Program-made: the position numbers and the translations under genes
Shown here: positions 1 to 10,818 of the stretch, piece after piece
Layout: each line of letters begins with the position of its first letter
Position numbering within the stretch: position 1 is the stretch's first letter
Notes under the pieces: model-generated
What the model saw: the letters and a program-made list of their open reading frames with translations, nothing else
What the model was told of the DNA's origin: nothing
Databases searched by the model: none
Origin: Eublepharis macularius
Lineage: Eukaryota; Chordata; Lepidosauria; Squamata; Eublepharidae
Assembly: GCF_028583425.1 (NCBI RefSeq)
Contig: NC_072795.1
Span: forward strand, 11,245,001 to 11,309,000
DNA length: 64,000 nt
Reading direction: 5' to 3'

Positions 1-505
1 CAAAGGTTATCATCATGAAATAAGGATTAGTTTTTAATTATGTAGCATGAGGCTGTATATTCATGCAATGTTTAAATTTCTTGGTAAACAAATTCCATTA
101 ATCCATTCACAATGTCATGCTCTTCCAGAGGTTTCTGTAAGATTATTGGACAATTTTTCTATCTGGAAGATATTATATCACAGATGCTTGGTTTTAGTTC
201 ACAAAACTGTGAATTTGTGTCTGCAGAGATCATCTCTCTTCTTCTTCACAGTAAAAAGGTTGTAAAATAAACATACACAGTTGAGAAAAAGGCCTTAATC
301 CCATTATTCCTTTGCAAACTTTGTATACAGAACCAACCCACCTCTTAAGTGCTAAGTTTCAAAAAATTCAATGAATAGAAGATTGTTAGGAGTAGAATAG
401 ATCTGCACAAGGAGCTAAATGTGAGTCTTTATGTAGAAAAGAATTGAGTTTTTATGTAGAAAACCATGATTTAAATCTAGTCTCACCGACTAGTGATTTA
501 AATCG
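1..505. other. AT-rich stretch, nothing recognised
   Basis: I see no coding exon, RNA gene or clear repeat boundary here. A 72-codon open frame near the start has no family resemblance I can name. The end carries short direct repeats of a GATTTAAATC-type motif that leads into the LINE tail beginning near 510. Confidence 0.4.
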
Positions 506-510
506 TGATT

Positions 511-900
511 TTTAATTTTTTTTTATTTACGTCATTTATAGTCCGCCTTTCTCACTGAGGCTCAAGGCGGATTACACAGTATGAGGTTAATACAATCAGT
601 ATCAAGTTAGTACATTTCAATACAATACCAAAAGGTAAACATATAAGAGTTTAAAGACATAGCATTAGCAAGGATCCAAGCCACAGTAGAGATACTGAAG
701 CAAAACATAACAATTCTAGGACTAACATTAGACAGCATGGAGCAATGGTTGTACAAAGGAGTACATATTTAAAGCAGCAGATAATATATGAGCCCAAAAT
801 GGTGATGAAGTCTATGATCCCCAACTTGTTAGTGAAGCACCTGAGACCCCATCCCTACAATGCAGCCCTCCCATTTGAGTAAATCATAATTTAAATCGAT
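511..900 (-). repeat. CR1/L2-like LINE 3' end
   Basis: Read on the minus strand, the sequence ends with a motif of the form TGTAATCCGCCTTGAG, then a short spacer and a TATAAATGA-type tail. This is a common squamate LINE 3' end. The same end recurs at 34905-35215 (minus) and 35290-35560 (plus). Only untranslated 3' sequence is visible, with no reverse-transcriptase frame. The exact clade is inferred. Confidence 0.5.
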
Positions 901-1159
901 TCAATTTGAATCAAATCCACCCTGAAAAAAATATCAGTTTAAACTATGCAAGCCAAATGTCATGTGGAATACATACCAGATGGAGTACATATCACAAACA
1001 GAACAGGGGAAAAGTCATGCTTCTTTTAAAACAAAACTAATCATTTGCCAGGTTAATAAACTGGGGTGAAGGTGGATATAGATATAGTTAATCCCACCCA
1101 CCCTTAATGTCCCTGAAACAAAAAATGGTTTTCTGAGAATCGAAACCCGGCAGGCTCCT

Positions 1160-1440
1160 ACAGGAGGGAGTTCTACGAAAAGGGCACTACTACCAAAATA
1201 GACTTTTTCCCAAACATGGTTCTTGAACCAGGGTTCCTTCGGATAGCATCAATATAAGGAAGAGGTATTCTCCCAGATAAGCCAGACTACAGCGATAAAG
1301 CTTTAGATACTTAAAACCAGCCCTCTGAACTGTGATTAGAAGCCTGTTAGGAACCAATGCAGGGCACAGGGCTTGCATTCTACTAATAATTCATTGGACC
1401 AATTTCTGGAATTTGAACTGGTGCCATCATTACAGTGAGA
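1160..1440 (-). repeat. LINE-derived fragment (CR1/L2-like)
   Basis: The text around 1285-1400 resembles 37690-37870, including phrases such as TTTAGATACTTAAAACCAG and AGGAACCAATGCAGGGC. I take both as degraded copies of the same LINE region. No open frame survives. The following stretch to 2093 holds nothing I recognise. Confidence 0.35.
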
Positions 1441-2093
1441 TTTACACTTCACAGACTCATGATGTAATTCACACCAAGCCTTGGCTCCCCACCTCCCCAG
1501 ACTTTCCCATCAGATTTCCCAGGATGTTCCGTTTGCATATCTAGAGATGCAACCCACAAAAGATTCAGGTCAAGTTCTACTACTGACCCATCTAAAGCTA
1601 ATTCACAAAAGTTCATCTTGAAATAAACATTGCTAGTCTTTAAGGTGCCACTGGAGTTTTGTTTTATTTTATTGCAAAAGACTATCAATGTTTATCATTA
1701 CCCCCCACCATTGTCCCAATGAAAAAGGCCTCAGAGGTGAGGGGGGAATCCTTTTTATCAGGGCACTCACATTTCTGTGCTTAAATGTTACAAACAAATG
1801 CATAGCTGTCCATTTTTTCCCTCAGTAATACCATATCATATACTGTGCTACCCTTATCTTACCTGCATTTAAAGGGAAAAAAGAGGCACTTAACACCGAT
1901 ACACAACTTTTAACATTGAAGGGATGGCCACCTCCCTTCCTCCTAATTCTAAGCGATCACGGCCATTTCAGCAATCAGGCAGGGAGGACGAGGACGGGCT
2001 TCCTTGTGTTTGTGAGACCAAAAGCTCTCCCTTTTCCAAAGGTCTGGGCTTTCAAATCTCGGGAGTTTGTTCTGGGGTCTACTCACTCCCAAG

Positions 2094-2309
2094 TAGGGTT
2101 GCCAGCCTCCAGGTGATAGCAGGAGATCTCCCGGAATTATAACTGATCTCCAGACCATAGAGCTCAGTTGCCCTGGAGAAAATGGCTGCTTTGGAGGGTA
2201 GACTGTATGGTATTATGCCCTGCTGAGTTCCCCTCCCCCATCCCCTGCCTTCTCCAGGCTCCACTCCCAAAATCACCAGGAATTTCCCAACCTGGACCTG
2301 GCAACCCTA
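2094..2309. mobile_element. hAT-type MITE, TAGGGTTGCC family
   Basis: The element begins TAGGGTTGCC and ends GGCAACCCTA, with inner halves rich in CCTGGAGA and ATCTCC motifs. It is flanked by CTCCCAAG (2086-2093) and CGCCCAAG (2310-2317), an 8-bp target duplication with one mismatch, as expected for hAT transposons. It encodes nothing. It is the reference copy for the family, with more than ten copies in this window. Confidence 0.8.
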
Positions 2310-3086
2310 CGCCCAAGTCATGAATTCCAGACTCAGCTTAAATAAAAGTTACGCTTATTTAGGTTTAAGCCCTCTTACACAGGCAACAGACATTAAAATA
2401 CGAAAACCTTACTGTTGCAACATAAAATCTAAAACATGAGAGCTAGCTACCGAAGCATATCTGCTTGGTGTCCCTCTTGCTGCTTATCTCCCATGCCTAG
2501 CTGGTTCGGCAAAGGGACACGCTGAGGGGACGAACAGCATGTGGCTTTCGGCTTCTCGCCACCATACTTGCACGATGGAGAATGGAGTACCAAAGAATGG
2601 AGTCGGGCTGGGTGAGCTGAGAAGCCATCTTTTTTTAGGACTCAGTGCAACTCAAGAGCCAACCAGGGCTGAGCTGTTAATTACCGTTTCGGCTGTGAGA
2701 AAATCTAGGGAGTGAACTTGGAGCCTCGCCAAGAACAGCCTCCCAAGGTCGAATCTCTGGGGAACTCAAGAGACTGCTCCACAGGTGTTATTAATCAGCG
2801 CAGCCACCACATATCTGAGCTAGGCCGCAGCCCGGGGAACACAATTTTGAACCTTTCAGCTATTTTTACCAAAACCCTGGCTTTGGCTAGCAGCGCCTTA
2901 CAAACATACCCAAAGAACTGTGCGTGATCTGCTGTGGATATGCTTGTCCATTCATCGGTTTCAAAAGAATTTAACTGTTCTATAGAGGTCTCTGTGGCAC
3001 CTCAGTACACAGTTACCCTGTGGTATCACTTGCCCGTCTCGCATTGGACTGATGAATATAATATTCCTCTGACTGTGAGAGAAGAC
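2310..3086. other. Unassigned intergenic sequence
   Basis: Moderate GC with no repeat ends, splice-bounded open frames or RNA genes that I can recognise. It may be old unique sequence. Confidence 0.3.
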
Positions 3087-3089
3087 ATA

Positions 3090-3239
3090 GGCTGTTTCCA
3101 CACACGTTGAATAATCCACTTTCAATACGCTTTAGTGAACATTTGTAACTGATTTTCCATGTGTGGAACAAAAAATCCACTTCTAAAGGATAACTAAAGC
3201 GTATTGAAAGTGGATTATTCAATGTGTGTGGAAACGGCC
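3090..3239. mobile_element. Foldback MITE, 3-bp target duplication
   Basis: The 150-bp element starts GGCTGTTTCCACACACG and ends with the near-perfect reverse complement (GGAAACGGCC). About 50 bp at each end can pair. ATA flanks both sides (3087-3089, 3240-3242). Its ends match the 150-bp element at 59596-59745. A 3-bp duplication suggests the PIF/Harbinger superfamily, but no transposase is present. Confidence 0.75.
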
Positions 3240-3302
3240 ATAAATAAGGATGTTAATTTTGGCTCTGATTTGAGCTGCACATCCAATCAGATCAACTCAT
3301 AA

Positions 3303-3521
3303 CTTGTTTATTTACTGCTCTTCAGGGCAACTTAACACCCACTCAGAACAGTTTACAAAGTATGTTATTATTATCCTTACAACAACAATCACCCTGTGAG
3401 GCGGGTGGGGCTGAGAGAGCTGTGACCCAAGATCACCCAGCTGACTTCAAGTGGAGGAATGGGGAAATCAAACCCGGTTCTCCAGATTAGAGTCTTACCA
3501 CTCTTAACACCAGACTGGCTC
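3303..3521 (-). repeat. tRNA-derived SINE, minus strand
   Basis: Read on the minus strand it opens with AGAGCCAGTCTGGTG, a tRNA-like head (GTGTTAAGAGTGG, then a GATTT-type B box). It continues through the GTCACAGCTCTCTCAG and CCTCACAGGGTGATTG motifs of a squamate SINE and a tail with interrupted TAA/ATT repeats. The same type recurs at 26892 and 47150. Confidence 0.75.
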
Positions 3522-3609
3522 TCTCTATATATATATTGTGGTTTTATCCTCCTCTACCCTGCCTTGCTGGCAAATCAGTGAAATCAAGACACTGAGTATC
3601 ACTGGTAAA

Positions 3610-3805
3610 GTAGTTAGTATCATACTGGGATCTGGGAGACCCCAGGCTCAAATCCCAACTCTGCCACAGAAACTTGCTGGGTGACCTTGGGCCATCACAC
3701 ACTCTGTCTAAGCTATCTCGCAGGGCTGTTGTGAAGAGAAAAGCGATGTAAGCCATTTTGGGTCTCCACTGCGGAGGAAGGTGGGGGTATAAATTAAACA
3801 TATCC
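3610..3805 (+). repeat. tRNA-derived SINE, plus strand
   Basis: A worn tRNA-like head is followed by the body motifs CTCTGCCACAGAAACTTGC, GGGTGACCTTGGGCC and GGTATAAATTAAA. It is a second SINE subtype, also found at 20328, and at 21305 and 5339 on the other strand. It lies head to tail beside the SINE at 3303-3521. Confidence 0.7.
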
Positions 3806-4905
3806 ATTTCTGCTGAAAAGTTATTCGTGACATTTCCCCTCCTCCCCACCCAAGCCCTCAGACCACAACTCCTAGTGGTTTCATGTAAATATTCAAAACT
3901 ACTGGGAACCAGGCAGAAGTGTGAGGCATCCCACAGGATTTTTTTATTAAATTTTTTTTATAACAATAAACTATTAAACTATATACAATCATGAATTTGC
4001 AGTCATACAAGAAGTCAATACGAAAATCCGTTAATCTACAGGATTAATAGCAACGGGTACAACAGCAGTACCTCCATCTGGTACCTCCTTTTACCTGAGA
4101 GGCAAGGGACAAAACCACTTCCCAGCCCTCCCAGGTGCCCCAGGAGAACGTGGCCAAAGGTTCTGAAAGTAATGCAGAGTGCCTGGAGCTTGACTGAGGT
4201 CTTACCCCCTCAAAAAAGTTTACCCAACAAGCCAACCTATGCTTAAAAGTAAGCAGAGCGATGTTTAGCAAATGCTCAAAAGCCAAAGCGTTTACCACGT
4301 AAGATATTCAAGAGCCAGGAAATGGGGCTAACAGTTCCTGCAGAGTTCCTTTCCACTCAAAGACGGAATTTGCACAGTGGTAAATAGTGTACAGTTGCGG
4401 AAAAGAAACTTTACTCTTTAGCAAGATAGGTTTTATTATTACTGTTACGCATGCCCCGCTCACCTGAGCGGCGAGAATTTCCAGGCGCCACCACTTACCT
4501 GGGTTGATCCCCTTCGTAGAAGAGAGGAGAAAGCACAGGAGCCTTCTCTTGCTGTCTCTCTCTTATTTACAAATATATTGGTAGAGCACAGGTGGAGGTA
4601 GAGAGACAGTCCTTCACAGCAGCCAATCCACTGCTCCACACCAAATCCACAGAGGAAGAAAAGTCCTGCACCCTCCAGGAGTTTAAAGTTCACTCCAGCG
4701 GCAGCTACCTGCTCCTTTATCTCCTGCCAGCATCCAAACCTCTAACAAAGGGCACCGTTCTTCCTTTAAGACCCCTCCTATTCTCCACCATGAAAAATTA
4801 CTAGACAGGTACCAAATGGTTCCTTGACACTGGACTGAGTACTTCTAGAGGCCACCACAGGAAATGTTTCTTTGTTCCGCTCACACCAACATGTGAACTG
4901 CGTTT
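3806..4905. other. Unassigned stretch with a splice-donor-like site
   Basis: On the minus strand there is an AATAAA-containing AT-rich run near 3945-3965 and a strong donor-like CAG|GTAAGT near 4490. An open frame of 77 codons (4460-4693) crosses this site. I recognise no protein. The region could be part of an unrecognised minus-strand transcript or an old element. Confidence 0.25.
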
Positions 4906-4909
4906 CGAG

Positions 4910-5035
4910 TGTTTGGTCTGAAGTAGAAGGGCAAGATTTGGGTCCAGCAACACCTTAAAGACCAACTAGATTTCCAGGGTATGAGCTTACGAGAGTCAAA
5001 ACCCAGGAAGATTTTCATCTTGCTCAAAAAGTAGT
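4910..5035. repeat. Interspersed repeat, GTGTTGGTCTG type (partial)
   Basis: It carries GGTCTGAAGTAGAAGGGCAA, GTCCAGCAACACCTTAAAG and ACCAACTAGATTTCCAGG, the hallmark blocks of a repeat found about a dozen times here. Several copies contain both orientations of these blocks, so the repeat has inverted ends and is probably a non-autonomous DNA element. No target duplication is visible at this copy. Confidence 0.6.
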
Positions 5036-5338
5036 TTTATCTTAACCTCTGAGTGTTCCCAGAGTGCAAATTTACATTTTTCCATGCACCAACGTGAGAG
5101 TTACTCGTGGGCAAATTGTTACTTAATCACATACTTGCCTCTTCCCTTCAGACTGGTGAGAGAAACCCATGATTTCCAGCATGGATGGGCATTAGAATAA
5201 AAAAATCCCCACTTCCCAAGCAAGTAAATGCAGTATGGTTATTTAGAGACACCAAGCTCAAAATATATCAACTGCATTATTTGCTTTTACTTTGTTTATA
5301 CCTTCGTCTACTATATTGGGGACAAAAAGCAGCTTAGA

Positions 5339-5466
5339 TTGTGCTCCTCTTCTCCATTTTATTCTCAAAACAACCCTGTGAGGTAGTTGAGGCCAAGAAT
5401 GTGTGACTGATCCAAGGTCTCCCAGATCCTAACCCAACGCTCTAACCACTACACCACACTGGTCTT
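5339..5466 (-). repeat. tRNA-derived SINE, 3'-truncated
   Basis: On the minus strand it reads AGACCAGTGTGGTGTAGTGG, an A-box region, then GATCAGTCACACATTC and CTCACAGGGTTG. The tail is missing. It lies just upstream of the 210-codon open frame at 5536. Confidence 0.75.
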
Positions 5467-5535
5467 AACCTGTGAATAGAGAAGATTCCAGATTAATCCC
5501 TGGCCACACCAGGTATAAGATCTCCTGAAGAATGC

Positions 5536-6168
5536 GTGGGAATAACGTGTGGGACGTTCCTTATTTGCACTTCTTATTTCCTTGTATTTGTGAATCCAAC
5601 CACAAATACTGATGATGCTTTCAATGCACCACACTCCATGATAAGATTTGAACAACCACAAAATACACGGCCCCCACTTTCAGGGGACGTTGCCCCCCAA
5701 GGGGACCTATGCGGTTTCCCATTTCAAAGCCTAGTTTCTGCACTAATTGATCCAAAGTGGGGTGCCCTCAGGTGGATCCCCGAAAAAGCTTTGAGTGACC
5801 CTAATTCATATTCCCATACACTTGGCACACTCAGCCCAAACACCGGTTCTGGCACCAAGAGCTTCAACTTGGGACTTTCCTACGAAGCTCAGAGGATTAC
5901 ATCGGATCATTTGAACAACGCACTGCAACACATGCATGCCCTTTGCATCTTCCCAAAAGTTTGGGCTACCCTGAACCATACACCCATACAGTGGTTGGGT
6001 AAGGAGCAGATAAATTCCCTGGATATTGTGGTTAACATCAACAACAGGCAGGTCTGTACAGACCTATATTTTTCTTTAAAAACCCTACAGATAAACCCTT
6101 TTCTGAGGTCTGATCATCACCACGTAACATATATTAAGAAAAACTTACTATACAAGTCAATTTCTTAG
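5536..6168 (+). pseudogene. Open frame with retroelement RT-like C-terminus
   Basis: This 210-codon frame is the longest ATG-to-stop frame in the window. Residues about 158-208 contain SLDIVVN, TDLYF and a segment with SDHHHVTYIKK. This recalls the block after the reverse-transcriptase core in Penelope-like and some LINE proteins (typically FLD...TDLY.KPTD...HP...IP). The first 150 residues match nothing I know. The expected KPTD and SQF residues are absent, so this would be a degraded fragment, probably fused by chance to an unrelated open frame. A chance frame of this length is also possible. Confidence 0.3.
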
Positions 6169-6199
6169 ATTTAGGAGGAATTGTGCCAACATACTTCTA

Positions 6200-6985
6200 G
6201 AAAGAGGCCTAGGTTTAGGGCCGTATCTTGACCACTAGAGGGTACCCGAGCATAGGTTATAGCTAACGTATTCTAGGGCTTTATCTCATAGCAAAAATAA
6301 TTTGCTTCAATACTAAGAAAAAAGTTGACCTTGAGAGAGTGGTATGTAGTTTCTCTTTTAACCATGTAACAGATGGACTCGGTAAGAGCAAAACTAAATA
6401 GTGGAGTATATTGAATGGAATATCCTCAGATGTGACAAAAACACTATTACTTGTTTTAAAAGGATGCCAAATCTAGTACACAGCAACACAACTTCACCCA
6501 TTATCACTCAGCCAGTATTACCAGGAGCCAACCTACCCGGTATGAACGACACACAACACAAGTTTACATGTAAGATGAAGGAATTTAATAATACAGGTGA
6601 TGGAAAAACAATGTGTACACAAAGATTTTACCACACTAACCCGAGACCACTTGTTCACGTCATTAAGGGCCCTTGCAATGAAATATGCGAGGAAAACAAC
6701 CAGAAATCTCAACATACATATTTCTGAACAAAAGCAATTATTTCCCATATTTTTTTAAAAAAAGATGTCTAGTCATCGTAACAAGGTATTACTAAGGGAA
6801 AAAGTGGAGACTGTTTTACAACCAGTGGGACTATAAATCTTGATATACACTGGCCTACAGCTTTTTTACGTTTGGTGGACAAGGAAGTGCGAAGGGGCCC
6901 CATCCTGGGACGCTGGAATTCATATTCTTTATTTTAAATTCTGAAAGTTATACCTTCTGAGATTTGTTGCTTTTATTGGTACTCC
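6200..6985. other. Unassigned AT-rich stretch
   Basis: An open frame of 108 codons (6401-6727, plus) is present but shows no recognisable domain. The AT-rich composition and lack of splice context make it doubtful. No repeat ends are seen. Confidence 0.25.
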
Positions 6986-7065
6986 TTGTATTTTTACTAG
7001 TGTTGTAACCCACCCTGAGTCCGCTTGTGGGGAGGCCAGGCTAAAAATCAAATAAACTAAATTAA
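6985..7065 (+). repeat. LINE 3' end fragment
   Basis: The motif TTGTAACCCACCCTGAGTCC, followed by a GGCTAAAAATCAAATAAAC tail, is of the type that ends CR1/L2-like LINEs. Only the last 80 bp can be recognised. Confidence 0.45.
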
Positions 7066-7420
7066 ACCTGGAATGCTCTAACGAACAGTTTCCTGACAGC
7101 AGGGGTCTCCAAAATTCAGTGTGTGCAACCACAACATGGCTGCCACAGGAGGTGGAGACAGCCACAACATGGCTGCCATGGCTTACCTACAGTCACACAA
7201 TTAAGATTCTTGTAATGTGGTGGTAGCTGATTCCAAAGCAACAAGCAAATCTCCAACAGCCAAATATAAACCCTACTGGGCAAAAGACCCACCTACTTTC
7301 TAAAAATACTTGGCAGGTGGTAGGAAAGATGTCAGCAGGCACTATGGCACCCACAGGCACTATGTTGGAGGCAACTGCCTTATAGGTTAGTCATACTTTT
7401 AACTTCTTTAAGTTAGAGAT

Positions 7421-7785
7421 AAGCTGCCTATAAGAGACAAATTACACAAGGAGAAGCACATGAAGGGAGTCGCAAAGTTAGCTGGGAAGCTGAGTTTTAA
7501 AAGAGATGGGAAGGCTTTGTTAATTTCCCCTCTCTACAGAGCCAGGGCTATTCAGAGGGTTTGTTAATTTCCTCTTTGCCTCCAGAAGGCTCTGTCAGTT
7601 TCACCTCCCCTTCTAGGAGGCAAAGAGGAAATTAACAAACCTTCTAAGCAGCCATCTCCCTAGCTCTGTAGAGAGGGGAAATTGACAAAGCCTTCCAATA
7701 TCTTTTAAAATTCAGCTTCCTGGCTAACATTGCAACTCCCCTTACCTGCTCCTCCTCTTGTAATTCATCTCTTGTAGCTTGGCTT
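7421..7785. mobile_element. Long foldback element
   Basis: The left arm (AAGCTGCCTATAAGAGAC, then GTTAGCTGGGAAGCTGAG and AGGCTTTGTTAATTTCCCC) is mirrored at the right end. A second inner inverted pair (TTTGTTAATTTCCTCTTTGCC and its complement, 7560-7645) folds inside. The right terminus complement reads AAGCCAAGCTACAAGAGA, which shares GCCAAGCTACAAG with the 202-bp Harbinger-like family. It is therefore probably a relative. No clean target duplication was found. Confidence 0.6.
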
Positions 7786-8355
7786 TAGGGAACTTTGTTT
7801 CAACCTGGAAGCTATGGTTATGTCAATTTTCTATGGTCCATGACCTTGCGAGTATGTATTAACAGCTCACTTGGAATATATGCAGGCCTGTTATATAGAA
7901 GAACCTCAACCATCTCTGGATAAGACACGGTATTTAGATGGCTCTTGTAACATAGTTTTGCCATGCTCCGTTTGTATTTTGTTAGACTATGTCTGTCTTT
8001 GGTTTTTAATTTTCTGTAATATTCATATTTGGTATTGAAAGTTTTTTTAAGTTATGCTGTTGGAAATCTTCTGTTGCCGCTGCATGCAAAACACACAGGA
8101 ACACTTAAGAAAAATCAAATTTCTTTTTCCATTGCATCCTCTCCCGCCCCACCCACCCCCCTTCCTTGATTTCTGAGTGGACAAAGAGTGAACGCCATCA
8201 AAACAACTCTTCTCAGAGAACATGCTGCAATCTGACACCAGCAATAAAAGTTAGCATTGTGCCTGGATGCATTTCACAAAGGACACTTGTAAGATGAGGT
8301 CATAAACATCACGGCCTGAAATATTAGCTTCCCATCGGACTAAAATTTTAAGTTT
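7786..8355. other. Unassigned stretch
   Basis: Mostly AT-rich sequence with a CCCCACCCACCCCCCTTCC run near 8145. No gene, RNA or repeat boundary was recognised. Confidence 0.3.
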
Positions 8356-8359
8356 TGTA

Positions 8360-9090
8360 ACAACCAGTCTCGTAAAGAGTTCTGATGAGTTTGAAAAGCT
8401 TGCACAATGTGTTGTTAATTTGGTTGGACCTAACAAATGGCATTACATCTTTTTTAAAAGGCTTTCGACAATACAAGCACTGCCCCCTTCTCATACATTT
8501 GTCACCACTGAACATGAAAAAAGAGAAACCAATTGCTGAACAGGTCCTGACTGGAGACACCATTTAAGCCAAGATCGAAACCGAAAAAGCAACTAGTGGA
8601 GCAGCATGAATCACCCAGTGGAGGCATGCCAGGGCACATCTCTGTCGGTTGTCCCTGCCAGGACCCTACTATACAAAGTGAATACATCTTTAGCTAAGCA
8701 GATGGGGGATTTGACTGAAGGCAAGAGGACCTGTAAGCAAAAATTAACAAAGGGAACAGGGAAGGAAGTACTTAGGGGTTAGACAGGCAGAGCCAGAACA
8801 GACTAAAGAGCCATCTTCTCTGGCCTCCAAAAGCAAACAGCCTATAGGAAGGGTGCAAAGACAATCACGCTCCCTCAAGGTTTGCCCCCAGCTTCTGGTA
8901 CTCATGAGTAGATTGCCTCTGGATATGGAGGTGCCACTGAACCCTCATGACTAATAGCCACCGGTGGACCAATCCTCCATGAAGTTGCCTAGTCCCCTTT
9001 TACCACCACTTAAGTTAGTGGCCCCACCTGAATCCTACAGCCGTGAATTCCACAAGTTCATTACACCTTGTAAGAAACAGTATAGATCCT
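8360..9090 (+). repeat. Inverted duplicate, arm A
   Basis: This segment matches 13125-13827 in the opposite orientation. Matching blocks include GTGGAGCAGCATGAATCAC, TGCCAGGGCACATCTCTGTC and CCTCCATGAAGTTGCCTAG. The right third resembles a reptile repeat also seen at 58855 and 63490 (GTGGAATTCAC... dispersed repeat). The two arms are therefore probably two copies of one interspersed element, not a local inversion-duplication. Small indels separate the arms. Confidence 0.65.
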
Positions 9091-9420
9091 AAACCTGTTG
9101 CTGATAATGCAGACTTCAGATAATGAGGATAAAATTCACTGCACACTTCCTTCACATCAATCATTTTATAACTGTGACTCGGCCACCACTCCGACCCCTA
9201 AGGTTTTAGTCTTTTCCCATAGTAAAGATACTCTAGCCCCAATGATCATTTTGGTTGCCCTTATCTGTGCTTTCCTTTAGCTCTTTACAGTAGTCTTCTT
9301 GAGTATCAGGCAACCAGGACTTCGGATGATATTCTGCATGCCGACCACAGCTCAGTTTCACAGCAAAACGCTATGCCCAAAGCCCAAGCTGCCTACCTTA
9401 AATGGCTTGGCCGTGGATTG

Positions 9421-9622
9421 CAGTTGCCTACCTCCAGGTGGGGCGTGAAGATCTCCTGGAACTGCAATTGATCAGCAAACGACAGAGATCAGTTTCCCTG
9501 GAGAAAACGGCTGTTTGGGAGGGTGGACTCTGGGGCATTATAACCTGTTGAGCTCCACCCTCCCCCCGGCTCCACCCCCACCCCAAATTTCCAAACATTT
9601 CCCAGCTGGAGCTGGCAACCGT
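9421..9622. mobile_element. hAT-type MITE, TAGGGTTGCC family
   Basis: It contains GTTGCCTACCTCCAGGTGG at the left, TTTCCCTGGAGAAAACGGC in the middle and AGCTGGAGCTGGCAACC at the right. The outer bases have decayed, so exact ends and a target duplication are not clear. Confidence 0.65.
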
Positions 9623-9865
9623 GCCCTGGACTCAGCGCTAGTTCCAGATTTTAAGAGGCCTGGGGCAGAGAGCACCCAGATAACCTCCCCTTCTGTGCCC
9701 ACCCACATACCTGTGCATCCTTCGCACACTCCCTCATGAGCTACCCCCACCCCCTGTCCCTGAGGATGCTGGAAAGCACATACAGCCAAGAGCATGGAGG
9801 ACAGAGCACTTACAAACAAGCAGGTGGGGGAAAGGCACGCAGGTCAGTGGCAGTACCCCCTCCCC

Positions 9866-10057
9866 AGTAGCGTTGCCTTCAGGCGGGGGCCTGAAGCTCT
9901 CCCGGAATTGCAACTGACCTCCAGACTTCACCCTGGAGAAAATTGCGGCTCTGGCGCGTAGACTCAATGGCACTATACCTCAATGAGGTCCCACCCCTCC
10001 AGGCTCCACCCCCCCCCCCAACTCCAGGAATTTCCCAACCCAGAGTTGGCAGCCCTA
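9866..10057. mobile_element. hAT-type MITE, TAGGGTTGCC family
   Basis: The left end TAGCGTTGCCTTCAGG and right end GAGTTGGCAGCCCTA bracket the usual body (CTCTCCCGGAATTGCAAC, ACCCTGGAGAAAATTGCGG). It lies immediately left of the CpG island. Confidence 0.7.
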
Positions 10058-10099
10058 GGTTAAAAAGTACTGCACAGTTGCCCCAGGAGGAGTAAAAGC

Positions 10100-10600
10100 A
10101 GCTGCAAGAGCCAGGAGCGCGCTCCTTCTCCTCCCCGCTTTGCAAAAAGCACGCGCGAGCCCGCAAACCCAGGCGAGCGCCGCACCTCCGCAGACCCTGC
10201 AGCGTCGTCCGCGCGGCGCAGCTGGAAACACAACGGGAAGCCCAGAGCTGCGCGCGCAAATTGGGCGCCTCCGGGCCGATAGCTCCGCCCCCTCTTCTAG
10301 GGCGCGCGGGTCCGGAAGCCGCGCGTGCGCAGAGGATCAGCGCGCGGCGGGAAGGGAGGGGATCTTCATTTAGGCGCGTTTTTAGGCGGGAAATTTAAAG
10401 GTTTTTTTCTGTGAGGGAAACGAGACGGAGGGGATTGGTCGGGGGGAATCCGCCGGCGGCCTCTTTTAAAAATCTCGAAAACCGCCAGTTTTCGGATTCA
10501 GCGGAGCAGTCCTTTAGTGGGTCTACTCCGAATCCTGCTCCGTTGTGCTCAGAGGGGCTTACTCCCGTGAAAGCGCTCTTAGAGTTGCTCCGTTTATCAA
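10100..10600. promoter_or_regulatory. CpG island, likely promoter; orientation unknown
   Basis: This is the most CpG-dense stretch in the window not explained by a repeat. Visible sites are an NRF1-like GCGCGTGCGCA (10321-10331), GC boxes, an E2F-like TTTTAGGCGGGAAA (10379-10392) and an inverted CCAAT box ATTGG (about 10434-10438). GGCGG, four bases and TTTAAA form a CDE/CHR-like tandem as in promoters repressed by the DREAM complex. The CCAAT box on the right side of the CDE/CHR hints at leftward (minus) transcription. I found no exon that can be tied to it. An open frame of 126 codons on the minus strand (9879-10259) runs through an adjacent MITE and is not convincing. Confidence 0.6.
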
Positions 10601-10696
10601 GCGTCACACGGACAAACTTTAGATTATAAACAGACAGCCTTGCCAGTCTGAGGCAAACATCATAAGACTCCTATTCACTTTCGCAAGGTTGTTTAA

Positions 10697-10787
10697 AGTG
10701 CAATCCTAGATAAAGTTACTCCAGTGTAAACTCATTGATTTCAAAGGGCTTAAGACTGGAGTAACTCTTTTTGGGATTGCACTGTTC
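10697..10787. repeat. Short palindromic repeat, GTGCAATCC type
   Basis: About 90 bp: AAGTGCAATCCTAG at the left and GGGATTGCACTGTT at the right, with inner arms of AGTTACTCCAGTGTAA and its complement. Other copies lie at 29551, 30046 and 40323. It looks like a tiny foldback element. Confidence 0.7.
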
Positions 10788-10818
10788 ATCTCCAAAGTGT
10801 TGCAGCTCCTTCCCACCT

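Noticed and set aside
4440-4810. Possible LTR end with a primer-binding-like TGGTGGCGCC next to a donor-like GTAAGT (minus strand)
   Set aside because: No paired repeat, no internal retroelement sequence and no target duplication were seen; the motif alone is too weak.
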